Origin: Pseudomonas sp. BGI-2
GTDB taxonomy: Bacteria > Pseudomonadota > Gammaproteobacteria > Pseudomonadales > Pseudomonadaceae
Direction: 5' to 3'
DNA: 64,000 bases
Assembly: GCF_004310295.1 (NCBI RefSeq)
Contig: NZ_SISB01000022.1
Span: 43,462-107,461, forward strand
The notes beneath the pieces were generated by a model. That model was not told the DNA's origin. It saw nothing but the letters and a program-made list of their open reading frames with translations, and made no database searches. Positions 9,665 to 19,563 of the stretch are shown in pieces (the first letter of the stretch is position 1; each line of letters begins with the position of its first letter). The position numbers were made by a program, and so were the translations under genes.

Positions 9665-9754
9665 TGTGGGAGCGGGCTTGCTCGCGAAAGCGGAGTGTCA
9701 GGCAACATTGATGTCGACTGACACTCCGCTTTCGCGAGCAAGCCCGCTCCCACA
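9665..9754. repeat. REP doublet (REPIN), copy 2
   Basis: A 90-bp palindrome with the same arms as copy 1 (TGTGGGAGCGGGCTTGCTCG) and the same central GATGTCGACTGACACTCCG. It lies between hisB and the MFS gene, 15 bases after that gene's stop codon on the minus strand. Confidence 0.93.
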
Positions 9755-9769
9755 GGGTGTTGCGCTTAC

Positions 9770-11434
9770 TTAGTGGAAGAGGACTGCAGTTTTCTGCAGC
9801 GTCACCCAAACACCCCACGCCAACGGAATACCCACCACCAGCCACGCAGCCGCCGCCAATGGCTTGGTGCCTGCATCCGCTTTCCACTCCAGCACGGTGC
9901 TGGCATCAGCACCCTTGTCGTGGCCCAGCGCCTGTTCGGCGGCCAGTTCAGCGTCGGTCATGAAGTACTTGTCGGCCACCGGTCGAACCATGAGGTTGCA
10001 CAGGAAGCCCAGCACCAGCAGGCCCGCGAGGATGTACAGGGTGATGTCGTAAGCCGCGGCGCGTTCAACGCCGATGCTCAGCTGATATTCACGCAGGTAG
10101 TTCACCAACACCGGCCCCAACACACCAGCCGCCGCCCACGCCGTCAGCAGACGACCGTGGATCGCGCCGACCATTTGCGTGCCGAACAGGTCCGCCAGGT
10201 AAGCCGGCACCGTCGCAAAACCACCGCCGTACATCGACAGGATGATGCAGAAGGCCGCCACGAACAGCGCAACGTTGCCCAAGTGACCGAGGTTTGGAAT
10301 CAACGCGTACAGAGCAAAGCCCAGGGCGAAGAACACGAAGTAGGTGTTTTTGCGACCCAGGTAGTCGGAGAACGACGCCCAGAAGAACCGGCCACCAATG
10401 TTGAACAGACTCAGCAAACCGGTGAAACCGGCCGCAATTGCCGCGATCGAAGCCAGTTGCCCGGCGTCCAGTTGACCGAATGGCAAGTCAACACCGATCA
10501 ATTTACCGCCAAACACTTCCTGCAACAGCGGCGAGGCCATGCCCAAGATGCCGATACCGGCCGACACGTTCAGGCACAGCACCAGCCACACCAGACGGAA
10601 TTGCGGAGTTTTCCACGCCACATTCACGTGAACGTGACGGTGAGTGATCATCGCGTTCGACGCTTTCTTCGCCGGAGCGGTCCAGCCTTCAGGCTTCCAG
10701 CCGGTTGGCGGCACGCGGTAGGACAGTGCGCCACCGATCATGAACACGAAGTAGATCGCGGCCATCACCAGGAAGCTCTGCCATACGCCGACGCTGTCTG
10801 CCGAAGCGAAATGCCCCATCAAGGCTGCGGCCAGCGGAGCACCGACCATCGCGCCACCACCGAAACCCATGATCGCCATGCCGGTCGCCATGCCGCGCTT
10901 GTCCGGGAACCACTTGATCAAGGTCGACACCGGCGAGATGTAACCCAACCCCAGGCCGATACCACCAATGACCCCGGAGCCGATCCACATCAGCCAGATC
11001 TGGTGGGTATAGACCCCCAGCGCTGAAATCAGCAGACCACCACACCAGCACAGCGCCGATACGACGCCAGCCTTGCGCGGCCCGGCGTGTTCCAGCCAGC
11101 CGCCCCAGATCGCTGCCGAGCAACCGAGGAAGATGAAGAACAGGGTGTAGATCCAGCCGAGCATAGAGATCGGCCAGTCACATTGCGACGAGAACACTTG
11201 CGAGATGAAGCTCATGTCCGGCGCGCAAGCCACTGCCTTGGTCACGCCCAAGGCTTTGGACAGCGGCAACCAGAACACCGAGAAGCCGTAGGCCATGCCG
11301 ATGCAAAGGTGGATGGCCAAAGCGGCCGGTGGTACCAGCCAACGGTTGAAACCGGGCTTGGCGATGATGCGTTCCTTTGACAGGAACGCGGGCTGATCGG
11401 CGTTGAGACCGTCCGCCGTGATGCTCGTGGTCAT
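9770..11434 (-). CDS. MFS transporter, OFA (oxalate/formate antiporter) type
   Basis: An inner-membrane carrier of 554 residues with about 12 hydrophobic segments. It matches the OFA branch by an N-terminal LCIGMAYGFSVFWLPLSKALG, the long first periplasmic loop holding CAPDMSF and SQCDWPISMLGW, and WFPDKRGMATGMAIMGFGGGA after helix 5. Substrates in this branch include oxalate/formate and other small carboxylates; the actual substrate here cannot be told. The start at 11434 (MTTSITADG) has GGGGG about ten bases upstream; the open frame upstream lacks a site. It is a single gene, with a REP doublet right after its stop. Confidence 0.88.
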   Translation of the reverse strand: MTTSITADGLNADQPAFLSKERIIAKPGFNRWLVPPAALAIHLCIGMAYGFSVFWLPLSKALGVTKAVACAPDMSFISQVFSSQCDWPISMLGWIYTLFFIFLGCSAAIWGGWLEHAGPRKAGVVSALCWCGGLLISALGVYTHQIWLMWIGSGVIGGIGLGLGYISPVSTLIKWFPDKRGMATGMAIMGFGGGAMVGAPLAAALMGHFASADSVGVWQSFLVMAAIYFVFMIGGALSYRVPPTGWKPEGWTAPAKKASNAMITHRHVHVNVAWKTPQFRLVWLVLCLNVSAGIGILGMASPLLQEVFGGKLIGVDLPFGQLDAGQLASIAAIAAGFTGLLSLFNIGGRFFWASFSDYLGRKNTYFVFFALGFALYALIPNLGHLGNVALFVAAFCIILSMYGGGFATVPAYLADLFGTQMVGAIHGRLLTAWAAAGVLGPVLVNYLREYQLSIGVERAAAYDITLYILAGLLVLGFLCNLMVRPVADKYFMTDAELAAEQALGHDKGADASTVLEWKADAGTKPLAAAAWLVVGIPLAWGVWVTLQKTAVLFH

Positions 11435-11657
11435 TGTGTATCCCCCAATTATTAGTATGGTTCGCCAGCCACTCTTCGACCCCAGCCTTATGCGCACGCA
11501 TGACTGTCTTTTTCAGGTGAAGCTCCATTTTGGTGCGACATCACGTCGCAGAAGGACGGACGAACTGGCAGAGGTTACCATCTGTACGTGACAGAAAAAC
11601 CAAAGTGATATCACCTTTATGTAAGTCGTCCGTTCTCGTACCACTGAAGGAACCGCC

Positions 11658-12062
11658 ATGCCGATCATTGTCGAGCTGCTGCACGAAGCCACTTACCAGG
11701 ATCAGCAAGACCTGCAAAAAATTTACCGCGACGCCCCGGACTGGCTGTTCGCCCCGTATTCAGGGGATGTACAGCTGATTGAAGGCTGCCTGGGCGATGG
11801 CACTATGATCGCCGGACGCTTCAATGATCGGCTGCTTGGGGCGGCTCGCTTGCAGCGCCAGTCTGATATTTGGCACTTGTCCCAAATATGCGTACGAAAA
11901 ATTACCCGTCGTCGTGGCGTTGCCGAGCGCCTGGTGAACGAAGCGCAGAAAATGGCGTCGCAGTCGGGCGCGACATTGCGCTTGCTGGCGCCTGCCGGGC
12001 ATCTCCAAGCACAGGCCCTGGCCGCCAAGCTGAAAGTGCCGCTGGATGTACTGCCGGCGTGA
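11658..12062 (+). CDS. PanZ-like acetyl-CoA sensor / GNAT-fold protein
   Basis: A 134-residue GNAT-fold protein resembling PanZ/PanM, which binds acetyl-CoA and promotes maturation of aspartate decarboxylase PanD in enterics. The acetyl-CoA loop is in ICVRKITRRRGVAERLV, with WHLSQICVR as the preceding beta strand. The length agrees with PanZ (about 127 residues). It could be an ordinary small acetyltransferase. Ribosome site GGAA lies upstream of the ATG. It is a single gene upstream of asmA. Confidence 0.72.
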   Translation: MPIIVELLHEATYQDQQDLQKIYRDAPDWLFAPYSGDVQLIEGCLGDGTMIAGRFNDRLLGAARLQRQSDIWHLSQICVRKITRRRGVAERLVNEAQKMASQSGATLRLLAPAGHLQAQALAAKLKVPLDVLPA

Positions 12063-12140
12063 TCGCTGACCGGTCGTCCGCTTCGGAGCGCTATACTCCC
12101 CGGCTAAATTTCGAATTCGACTAACTACAAGGACTCGCCC

Positions 12141-14372
12141 ATGAAAGCGTTCGGCAAAATCCTGGGTCTGGTACTTCTCGGGCTGTTGCTGATCATTGTG
12201 GCGCTGGGCTTTGCCCTGACCCACCTCTTTGATCCCAACGACTATAAAAACGAGATTCGCCAGATTGCCCGCGACAAGGCCCACATCGAGCTGACGCTCA
12301 ATGGCGATATCGGCTGGAGCCTGTTCCCGTGGCTGGGCCTGGAATTGCACGATGCCAGTGTCGCGACCCTGGCCAAGCCCACCGAGCCGTTCGCCGACTT
12401 GCAGATGCTCGGCCTGTCAGTGCGCGTGCTGCCGCTGCTGCGCCGCGAAGTGCAGATGAGTGATGTGCGCGTCGAAGGCCTGAACCTGCGCCTGAACCGC
12501 GACAAGGATGGCCACGGCAACTGGGAAGACATTGGCAAAGTCCCGGCGCCAGCCACCCCGGCCACCCCTCCAGCCACTCCTGGCGAACCTGCACCCGCGC
12601 CGGAAACCACCGCTCAGGTGGAAAAACCGGCCCAGCCGATTCGCCTGGACATCGACAGCCTGACCGTCAACAACGCCCGCGTTGAATACAGCGACGAGAA
12701 GACCGGCAAGCAGTTCAGCGCCGAAAGCATCCAGCTGAGCACCGGCCCGGTCCACGATTCGACCAACATTCCGGTCAAACTCACTGCGTTCCTCGGCACC
12801 AACCAACCGGTCCTGCGGGTGCGCACCGAGCTGAATGGCGAGTTGCGTTTTGAACGCGCATTGCAGCGCTACAAATTCGAAGACATGAAACTCTCCGGCG
12901 AAGTCGCCGGCGATCCGCTGCAAGGCAAAACCATGACCTTCGCCGCCCAAGGCCAGTTGCTGCTGGATAAAGCCGCGAACGTCGCCGAATGGACCGGCAT
13001 CAAGATCTCCGCCAACCAACTGCGCGCACTGGGCGAACTGAAGGTCAACGACCTCGACAAGACGCCGCAAATCAGCGGCGGTATTTCGATTGCTCAGTTT
13101 GACCTGGCGAAATTCGTCGACAGCATCGGCCAGAAACTCCCGGCCATGGCGGAAGGCAGCCTGAGCAAAGTCGAGCTGGTCAGCCGTCTAGCGGGCACGC
13201 CGACCAGCGTGTCGTTCGACAACATCAACCTGAAAGTCGATGACAGCAGCTTCAGCGGCCGCATCGCCGTAGAGGACTTCGCCAAGCAATCGCTGCGCGC
13301 GACCCTCAAGGCTGACACCTTCAACGCCGATCGTTATCTGCCACCAAAATCCGCCGAGGCCAATAGCGCGACACAAGTGCGTCAGGCCGAAGTCGCCAGC
13401 ACCGAAGCCGATGCCATGGCGGGCGCCGGCAGTACACCGCTGCCGAACGCACCGACCAAAACCGCGTGGAGCACTGAACGCCTGTTGCCGGTAGAACGCC
13501 TGAGCAAACTCGACGTGGACGCGGACCTGACCTTCGGCCTGCTGACCCTCGACAAACTGCCGATCCAGAACGCAGCACTCAAGGCCAACGGCCAGGGCGG
13601 CCTGCTGACCCTCCAGAACCTGCGCGGCGACCTCTACGGCGGCAACTTCGAAGCCAAGGGCATCCTGGACGTGCGCCAGGAAGTGCCGGCGCTGAGCATG
13701 CAGACGAGCATCACCAAAGTGCCTGTGGAAAAAATTCTCGAAAGACAAGGGAAAAATCCGCCGGTCAAAGGCCTGGTGACGCTCAACAGCGCGTTGACCG
13801 GCAGCGGCAATAGCCAGCAAGCACTGATCGATAGCCTCAATGGCAACGCCAGTTTCGTCATCAACAACGGCGTGCTGCTAAATGCCAATCTCGAGCAACA
13901 GCTGTGCAAAGGCATCGCCACCCTGAACCGCAAATCCCTTAGCGGCGAGCCACGGGGCAAGGACACGCCATTCCAGGAGCTCAAGGGCAACCTGACCTTC
14001 CGTAACGGCGTGGCCAGCAACCCGGACCTGAAAGTGCGTATCCCGGGCATGACCGTCAACGGTGACGGCGACGTCGACCTGCGGGTGCTGGGCATGGATT
14101 ACCGCGTGGGCGTGATCGTCGAAGGCGACAAGAGCGACATGCCGGACCCGGCCTGCCAGGTTGGCGAGAAGTTCATCGGCATTGAGTGGCCGCTGCGCTG
14201 CCGCGGCCCGCTGGAACTGGGCGCCAAGGCTTGCCGCCTCGATAACGAACGCATGGGCCAGGTCGCGAGCAAGCTGGCGGGCGAAAAAATCAGTGAAAAA
14301 ATCGACGAGAAGCTTGGCGACAAGGTCAGCCCTGAACTGAAAAACGCGCTGAAGGGGCTGTTCAAGCGATGA
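12141..14372 (+). CDS. AsmA family protein
   Basis: A 743-residue protein anchored by one N-terminal membrane helix (ILGLVLLGLLLIIVALGFAL), with the remainder in the periplasm. The AsmA N-terminal region follows (DPNDYKNEIRQIARDKAHIELTL... and the repeated beta-rich segments), then a Pro/Ala-rich linker near residues 135-165, and the C-terminal AsmA_2 segment (GLVTLNSALTGSGNS, GNASFVINNGVL). AsmA-like proteins belong to the group thought to bridge inner and outer membrane for phospholipid transport. The stop overlaps the mutY start by four bases, so asmA, mutY and yggX form one operon. Confidence 0.92.
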   Translation: MKAFGKILGLVLLGLLLIIVALGFALTHLFDPNDYKNEIRQIARDKAHIELTLNGDIGWSLFPWLGLELHDASVATLAKPTEPFADLQMLGLSVRVLPLLRREVQMSDVRVEGLNLRLNRDKDGHGNWEDIGKVPAPATPATPPATPGEPAPAPETTAQVEKPAQPIRLDIDSLTVNNARVEYSDEKTGKQFSAESIQLSTGPVHDSTNIPVKLTAFLGTNQPVLRVRTELNGELRFERALQRYKFEDMKLSGEVAGDPLQGKTMTFAAQGQLLLDKAANVAEWTGIKISANQLRALGELKVNDLDKTPQISGGISIAQFDLAKFVDSIGQKLPAMAEGSLSKVELVSRLAGTPTSVSFDNINLKVDDSSFSGRIAVEDFAKQSLRATLKADTFNADRYLPPKSAEANSATQVRQAEVASTEADAMAGAGSTPLPNAPTKTAWSTERLLPVERLSKLDVDADLTFGLLTLDKLPIQNAALKANGQGGLLTLQNLRGDLYGGNFEAKGILDVRQEVPALSMQTSITKVPVEKILERQGKNPPVKGLVTLNSALTGSGNSQQALIDSLNGNASFVINNGVLLNANLEQQLCKGIATLNRKSLSGEPRGKDTPFQELKGNLTFRNGVASNPDLKVRIPGMTVNGDGDVDLRVLGMDYRVGVIVEGDKSDMPDPACQVGEKFIGIEWPLRCRGPLELGAKACRLDNERMGQVASKLAGEKISEKIDEKLGDKVSPELKNALKGLFKR

Positions 14373-15436
14373 GAGCCGAGCAGTTTTCATCGGCGGTGCT
14401 GGACTGGTACGACCGCCACGGCCGCCACGATTTGCCTTGGCAACAAGGCATCACGCCGTATCGGGTGTGGGTCTCGGAAATCATGTTGCAGCAAACCCAG
14501 GTCAGCACCGTGCTGAATTACTTCGACCGCTTTATGGCCTCGCTACCGACGGTCGAAGCCCTGGCCGCTGCGCCGGAAGACGAAGTGCTGCACCTGTGGA
14601 CCGGCCTCGGTTACTACACCCGCGCGCGCAATCTGCAGAAGACCGCGAAGATTGTCGTGGCCGAGTACGGCGGCGAGTTTCCGCGGGATGTCGAGAAGCT
14701 TGTCGACTTACCGGGCATCGGCCTGTCCACGGCCGGCGCCATCGCCAGCCTGAGCATGGGCCTGCGGGCGCCGATCCTCGACGGCAACGTCAAACGGGTC
14801 CTGGCGCGCTTTACTGCGCAAGAGGGTTATCCGGGGGAGCCGAAAGTCGCCAAACAGCTGTGGGCGAACGCTGAGCGCTTTACGCCCCATGATCGGGTCA
14901 ACGCCTACACCCAGGCGATGATGGATCTGGGCGCCACACTTTGTACCCGCAGCAAACCGAGCTGCCTGCTGTGTCCGCTGGAAAAGGACTGCGAAGCCCA
15001 CATGCTCGGCCTGGAAACCCGCTACCCGATCCCAAAGCCGCGCAAAGCCGTGCCACAGAAGCGCACGTTGATGCCGATGCTCGCCAACGGCGAAGGCGCG
15101 ATTCTGCTTTACCGCCGCCCTTCCACGGGCTTGTGGGGCGGTCTCTGGAGCCTGCCGGAACTCGACGACCTCGACGACCTGCAACACCTGGCCACGCAGC
15201 ACTCCCTGGAACTGGGCACGCAACAAGCGCTGCCGAGCTTGGTGCACACCTTCAGCCATTTTCAGTTGTCCATCGAACCCTGGCTGGTTCAGGTCCAGGA
15301 GGCCGGCCATCACGTGGCCGAGGCCGACTGGCTCTGGTATAACCTCGCCACCCCGCCGCGCCTGGGCCTTGCCGCCCCGGTCAAAACCTTGCTCGAACGC
15401 GCGGCCGCCGTATTGAACGCAGGAGAGTTGTCATGA
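14369..15436 (+). CDS. mutY: A/G-specific adenine glycosylase
   Basis: Removes adenine mispaired with 8-oxoguanine. The 355-residue protein shows the catalytic Glu in [13 protein letters not shown], the helix-hairpin-helix [14 protein letters not shown], the iron-sulfur ligands C-x6-C-x2-C-x5-C in [17 protein letters not shown], and a C-terminal NUDIX-like 8-oxoG recognition domain ([14 protein letters not shown]). It overlaps asmA and yggX by ATGA, indicating coupling. The mutY-yggX pairing joins two responses to oxidative damage. Confidence 0.97.
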   Translation: MRAEQFSSAVLDWYDRHGRHDLPWQQGITPYRVWVSEIMLQQTQVSTVLNYFDRFMASLPTVEALAAAPEDEVLHLWTGLGYYTRARNLQKTAKIVVAEYGGEFPRDVEKLVDLPGIGLSTAGAIASLSMGLRAPILDGNVKRVLARFTAQEGYPGEPKVAKQLWANAERFTPHDRVNAYTQAMMDLGATLCTRSKPSCLLCPLEKDCEAHMLGLETRYPIPKPRKAVPQKRTLMPMLANGEGAILLYRRPSTGLWGGLWSLPELDDLDDLQHLATQHSLELGTQQALPSLVHTFSHFQLSIEPWLVQVQEAGHHVAEADWLWYNLATPPRLGLAAPVKTLLERAAAVLNAGELS

Positions 15437-15705
15437 CCCGCACCATCATGTGCCGCAAGTACAAAGAAGAATTGCCCGCCCTGGAGCGCGCTCCATTCCC
15501 GGGCGCAAAAGGTCAGGACATTTTTGACCACGTCTCGGCCAAGGCCTGGGCCGACTGGCAAAAACACCAGACCCTGCTGATCAACGAAAAACGCCTGAAC
15601 ATGATGAACGCCGAAGACCGCAAATACCTTCAGGGCGAGATGGACAAGTTCTTTTCCGGCGAGGAATACGCCAAGGCTGACGGCTACGTTCCGCCAGCTG
15701 AATAA
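15433..15705 (+). CDS. yggX: Probable Fe(2+)-trafficking protein
   Basis: A 90-residue cytoplasmic protein of the YggX family, linked to protection of iron-sulfur clusters and Fe(II) handling. The single conserved cysteine near the N terminus is present ([15 protein letters not shown]), with [17 protein letters not shown] and the LINEKRLNM segment of the family. Length is standard. It overlaps mutY by four bases and ends the asmA-mutY-yggX operon. Confidence 0.96.
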   Translation: MTRTIMCRKYKEELPALERAPFPGAKGQDIFDHVSAKAWADWQKHQTLLINEKRLNMMNAEDRKYLQGEMDKFFSGEEYAKADGYVPPAE

Positions 15706-15769
15706 TCCTGCTTTCTCGGGGGCCGGATCGTAAGCGACGGTAATAATTAAATATTTTTTGAAGACTTGC

Positions 15770-15798
15770 TTGACGACCCCCTGAAAAACCCGTTTAAT
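15770..15798 (+). promoter_or_regulatory. Promoter of tRNA-Phe
   Basis: TTGACG at 15770-15775 and TTTAAT at 15793-15798 with a 17-base spacer. A GC-rich discriminator (GCGCCCC) lies just before the tRNA, as is usual for stringently controlled stable RNA promoters. Confidence 0.75.
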
Positions 15799-15808
15799 GC
15801 GCCCCGTT

Positions 15809-15884
15809 GCCCAGATAGCTCAGTCGGTAGAGCAGGGGATTGAAAATCCCCGTGTCGGCGGTTCGATTCCGTCTCTGGGCACCA
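15809..15884 (+). tRNA. tRNA-Phe (GAA)
   Basis: A 76-base cloverleaf with CCA encoded. The acceptor stem GCCCAGA pairs with TCTGGGC, the D arm is AGCTCAGTCGGTAGAGC, and the anticodon stem GGGGA/TCCCC holds the loop TTGAAAA with anticodon GAA. The T arm GGCGGTTCGATTCCGTC is standard. It has its own promoter and terminator. Confidence 0.98.
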
Positions 15885-15892
15885 AATACCGA

Positions 15893-15924
15893 AAACCCTG
15901 AATCGCAAGATTCAGGGTTTTTTT
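15893..15924 (+). terminator. Rho-independent terminator of tRNA-Phe
   Basis: Stem AAACCCTGAAT / ATTCAGGGTTT with a six-base loop, followed by a run of T. Confidence 0.92.
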
Positions 15925-16210
15925 ATGCCTGGGATTTGATAACGACAGCCCACCGCAGCGCAGATGCCGAAAAACAATCACGCTTTACTACTCGGGCACG
16001 ATGATGGCACCGTGCTATGATTTTGCGCGCGCATGGAATAAAGCCAACATTGATCCCGATGCTCCCGCATCCGAATCAGTCGATACAGGATAGAGACAGC
16101 GCAAGGAGTGCGTGCTTTTTACCCCTCCCCGCAAAACACTGCCCTCCCCCTGCTCGACGACAGCTTTCCAGGCACGCCCCCTTCTCGAAAGCCCTGAACA
16201 TGGAACAGTT

Positions 16211-16672
16211 ATGTCCGACATCAATGAACTGAAAGACAAGATCAACACCAAAACCTTGAACATGGTCCTGCTGTCGATTGCGACCGCCGGCATCTACTTG
16301 CTGTTGTGGTTGTACAAGAGCAACCAGAAGATCAACGAAACGACGAAAATCAAAGTGGTCGACGACACTTACGTTGTTTGGATCGCCGTCTGCCTTGGCT
16401 GGAGCGGCATGTTGTCGAACCTGGGCGACGTGTTGTTCGACTCACTTTCCGGCATTCTGCTGATCGCATTGAACGCGCTGTACGTCGTATGGGCCTTCAA
16501 GGCAAAAAATGCGCTGTCGGAATACGCCCTCAACGAGCACAAAATCGACCTGCGCATGAACGGGTTCTATACCTTCTTCCTGAACATTTTCTACGTAAAT
16601 TACTGCATCAACGACTTGCCTGAAGAGCAGCGCAAACAACTGATCCTGCGCGGCCAGACGACGCAAGCCTGA
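16211..16672 (+). CDS. Small multispanning membrane protein, DUF4234-like
   Basis: A 153-residue protein with hydrophobic segments at about residues 17-35 (MVLLSIATAGIYLLLWLY), 55-70, 78-100 and 120-135. The opening segment TAGIYLLLWLYKSNQKIN resembles the start of DUF4234 domains. No catalytic motif is seen. The ATG at 16211 has GGAA nine bases upstream. It stands alone between tRNA-Phe and a convergent gene. The 15925-16210 stretch before it shows no other gene. Function is unknown. Confidence 0.75.
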   Translation: MSDINELKDKINTKTLNMVLLSIATAGIYLLLWLYKSNQKINETTKIKVVDDTYVVWIAVCLGWSGMLSNLGDVLFDSLSGILLIALNALYVVWAFKAKNALSEYALNEHKIDLRMNGFYTFFLNIFYVNYCINDLPEEQRKQLILRGQTTQA

Positions 16673-16709
16673 TCAACTGGCGAGGGGCAGTCTCGACAGA
16701 CTGCCACCG

Positions 16710-17159
16710 TCACTCATCACCCTTCCAGTTGAACACCAGATTACGCACGCCAGCGCTGCCGACATCTGTCGTGTCGCGCTTTTCCTCACCATTACGAGTG
16801 GCGACCACGGTGTACTTGCCAGCCGGTAACTGGACATACACCAGAGGCCCGGCCTGACTGAGTGTCAGCACTGATCGACCTTGAACACTCTGAATCACCA
16901 ATTCAACATCCGGTACATATTTGCCCTCCGGCCCAATGGAAAAGGTCATGTGCAGGTTGTAGCCGGTCGTTTGCTGAATGGCCTTCGCCTCATCCTCGCC
17001 AATACCGCCGGACAAGTAGGAAATCCCGTTCTGTTCCTGCCGCTGAATCTGCACGCCTGAACTGTCGACGGGCTCGAGGCTGGCGGCAACTGACATTGCA
17101 GAAAACATCAGCACACCGACGGTGGCGATGGGCAACATTAGGAAATGGATGGACTTCAT
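16710..17159 (-). CDS. Exported carboxypeptidase-regulatory-like domain protein
   Basis: A 149-residue protein with a signal peptide (LMLPIATVGVLMFSAMSVAA), predicted periplasmic. The C-terminal half (GPLVYVQLPAGKYTVVATRNGEEKRD) has the LPAGxYTV pattern of carboxypeptidase-regulatory-like or SpaA-type beta-sandwich domains. It has no enzyme motif. It may be a small stress-related secreted protein; homologues with similar length occur in Pseudomonas. The ATG at 17159 is preceded by GGAG on the minus strand. Confidence 0.75.
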   Translation of the reverse strand: MKSIHFLMLPIATVGVLMFSAMSVAASLEPVDSSGVQIQRQEQNGISYLSGGIGEDEAKAIQQTTGYNLHMTFSIGPEGKYVPDVELVIQSVQGRSVLTLSQAGPLVYVQLPAGKYTVVATRNGEEKRDTTDVGSAGVRNLVFNWKGDE

Positions 17160-17421
17160 GATGACGACTCCTGGGCTCCACAGCGCCCTCCTGGTCCTTC
17201 ACTTTTGATTTCCCGGGCGACGGCCAAGTTTTAGATTGATTCGGTCTTGAGCTCACCGCGAAATGGACTACGCCTTGTATTCTCCTGTCTGTGCTGCCGT
17301 CGGCATGCTCCTGCAAAACGAATCCGGCATTTCCTTCTGGCTTCCCAGACGCGCCCTGCATCTTCGCCCTGCCCTCTCTTGTCATTCTCTTTCGCCTGTT
17401 CCTCCAGCCGCGGAAGACTTC

Positions 17422-18481
17422 ATGAGCATTGTCAAAACCGAAAACACTCAAGACCCACAACTCGCCTCTCTCGTAGGCAACCTTGGCGAACTGATTCGTC
17501 AGGCGCGCCAGAAGGTGCTGCGAGCGGTCGATACCGTTCAGGTGCAAACGTGCTGGCAGATTGGACGGCACATTGTCGAGTTTGAGCAGGAGGGGGCACG
17601 ACGGGCGGCATATGGGAAGCAATTGCTCGCAACGCTGGCGATGGTGCTGACATCGGAGTTTGGGGAGGGGTTCGATGAAACCAACTTACGGAAAATGCGA
17701 CTGTTTTATCAGGCGTTTCCAATTCGAGACGCACTGCGTCTCGAATTGAGCTGGACCCACTATCGCAAGTTGCTACGAGTCGACAGTGACATGGCACGCA
17801 AGTGGTACATGGACGAAGCTGCCAACCAAAACTGGTCAAGCCGCGCTCTGGAACGCCAGATCAGCACTCTCTACTACGAACGCCTGCTTATGAGTCAGGA
17901 CAAATCTGCCGTCATGACGGAAGCCATTACGAATATCCAGGCGATGAACGACAATCCCAGAGAGTTCGTCAGAGATCCCGTGATGCTGGAGTTTCTTGGT
18001 TTGCCCGATACCGGGGTGATACTGGAGACCGAGCTTGAACAAGCACTCATCGAGCAACTTCAGGGCTTCCTGCTTGAGCTGGGAAAGGGTTTTGCCTTTA
18101 TCGCTCGACAACAGCGAATAAGCACCGAAGGGCAGAGACTTCTATATTGATCTGGTGTTCTACAACTACTTGCTGAATTGCTTTGTCATCTTCGACCTGA
18201 AGCGCGGCGAATTAACCCATCAGGATGTCGGACAGATGGACATGTATGTACGCATGTACGACGACCTTAAGCGCAAAGACACAGACGGTCCGACCGTTGG
18301 CATCATTCTTTGCGCTCAAAAAAACGAGTCAGTGGTGCGTTACTCAGTATTACAGGGGAACGAACAACTGTTCGCCAGCAAATACAAACTAGTGCTGCCA
18401 AGCGAAGACGAACTTCGCGCTGAACTGGACCGGGAACGGGCGGCAATAGAAGAGCGCCTGCTCGATCAAATCCGCCTATAA
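17422..18481 (+). pseudogene. YhcG/DUF1016-type PDDEXK nuclease gene, frameshifted
   Basis: Two adjacent frames together make one protein of the YhcG (DUF1016) family. The first part, 17422-18150, holds the N-terminal DUF1016 domain (LIRQARQKVLRAVDTVQVQTCWQIGRHI, ...SWTHYRKLLRV). The second, in the +1 frame up to 18481, holds the PDDEXK nuclease core (DFYIDLVFYN, FDLKRGELTHQDVGQMDMYV). The join lies in GAAGGGCAGAGACTTC at about 18127-18142, where one extra base pushes translation to a TGA within about 20 bases. The catalytic Asp and the Lys of DLKRG fall after the break. It is either a real loss-of-function mutation or a sequencing error. GGAAG precedes the ATG. Confidence 0.85.
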
Positions 18482-18550
18482 ACACAGATGGATTGTCCAC
18501 TGGCCGCACGAAGACTATCGTCGGCAACTACCCGAAAAGGCCAAACGTCG

Positions 18551-19525
18551 ATGAATTTGCAGGACATGCCTTCACTGGCACCGACTCAAATCGAATTGTC
18601 GCTGAGCACCGACACTGCTGGCGAGCCATTCAAGGAGCCTGCCGCAGACGGCTTCATCCTCGGCGGTTTCACCTGGCAGCACGCCGCTCAGGACATCGCG
18701 CGCTCGGTGGTTATCATCAACGCGGCCACCTCTGTTCGTTGCCGACACTATTCGCGCTTCGCCGACTACCTGTTCGCCAACGATTTCGATGTCATCACCT
18801 ATGACTACCGCGGCATCGGTGAGTCGCGCCCGACGTCGCTGAAAGGGTTGGAGGCGTCATGGTCCGATTGGGGCGCGCTGGATTTCGAGGCGATGCTCAA
18901 GCGCGCGCAGCGCGAATTCCCCGGCCAACCCATCGACGTAGTCGGCCATAGCTTTGGAGGCTGTGCAGCGGGCCTGGGAGCGTCGGGGCATTTGATTCGG
19001 CACTTGGTGACGGTCGGCGCGCAATTCGCTTACTGGCGCGACTATGCGCCCGCCCATCGCTGGCGGATGTTTGGCAAATGGCATGTGGTGATGCCGTTGA
19101 TGACCCTGCTGTACGGCTACTTCCCCGGGAAACGTCTCGGCTGGCTGGAGGACACTCCCGCCGGTGTGGTTCGCGACTGGAGCACGCCCACTGCGCGCTA
19201 CGAAACACGGCCCAGCGGTCGCCTCATGCACGCAAAAAACGGTCAGCTTCCCTTTTCCTCAGTCACCGCAAAAACCCTGGCCATCAGCATCAGCGATGAT
19301 CCTTACGGTACGATCGCGGCCATTGAACGCCTGCTTGGCTACTTCACCGGCAGCACAAACACCCATCTGCGAATCGCCCCCGAAGACATCGGCGAAGAAG
19401 AAGTCGGACATTTCGCCTTTTTTCGCAGCGCATACCAAGCCACACTATGGCCCATTGCATTGTCCTGGTTGCAGACCGGCGAACTGGCCCCCGATACACC
19501 CGGGTGGCGAGTGCCACGCAACTGA
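18551..19525 (+). CDS. Alpha/beta hydrolase
   Basis: A 324-residue cytoplasmic protein with the alpha/beta-hydrolase fold. The nucleophile elbow is VVGHSFGGCAAG, and upstream is YDYRGIGESRP, as in COG4757-type predicted hydrolases. A late Asp (SDDPYG) and His (VGHFAFFR) can complete the triad. The substrate is unknown. The start at 18551 (MNLQDMPSLA) has AAGG about 12 bases upstream. It follows the broken YhcG gene by 69 bases on the same strand. Confidence 0.85.
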   Translation: MNLQDMPSLAPTQIELSLSTDTAGEPFKEPAADGFILGGFTWQHAAQDIARSVVIINAATSVRCRHYSRFADYLFANDFDVITYDYRGIGESRPTSLKGLEASWSDWGALDFEAMLKRAQREFPGQPIDVVGHSFGGCAAGLGASGHLIRHLVTVGAQFAYWRDYAPAHRWRMFGKWHVVMPLMTLLYGYFPGKRLGWLEDTPAGVVRDWSTPTARYETRPSGRLMHAKNGQLPFSSVTAKTLAISISDDPYGTIAAIERLLGYFTGSTNTHLRIAPEDIGEEEVGHFAFFRSAYQATLWPIALSWLQTGELAPDTPGWRVPRN

Positions 19526-19563
19526 TCGACCCGCCCCTCTCATCGAATTACGGAACGACACCC

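Noticed and set aside
9773..11026. 417-codon frame opposite the OFA-type MFS gene
   Set aside because: Highly charged composition (Gln, His, Arg) typical of an antisense shadow; the minus strand gives a clear 12-helix carrier.
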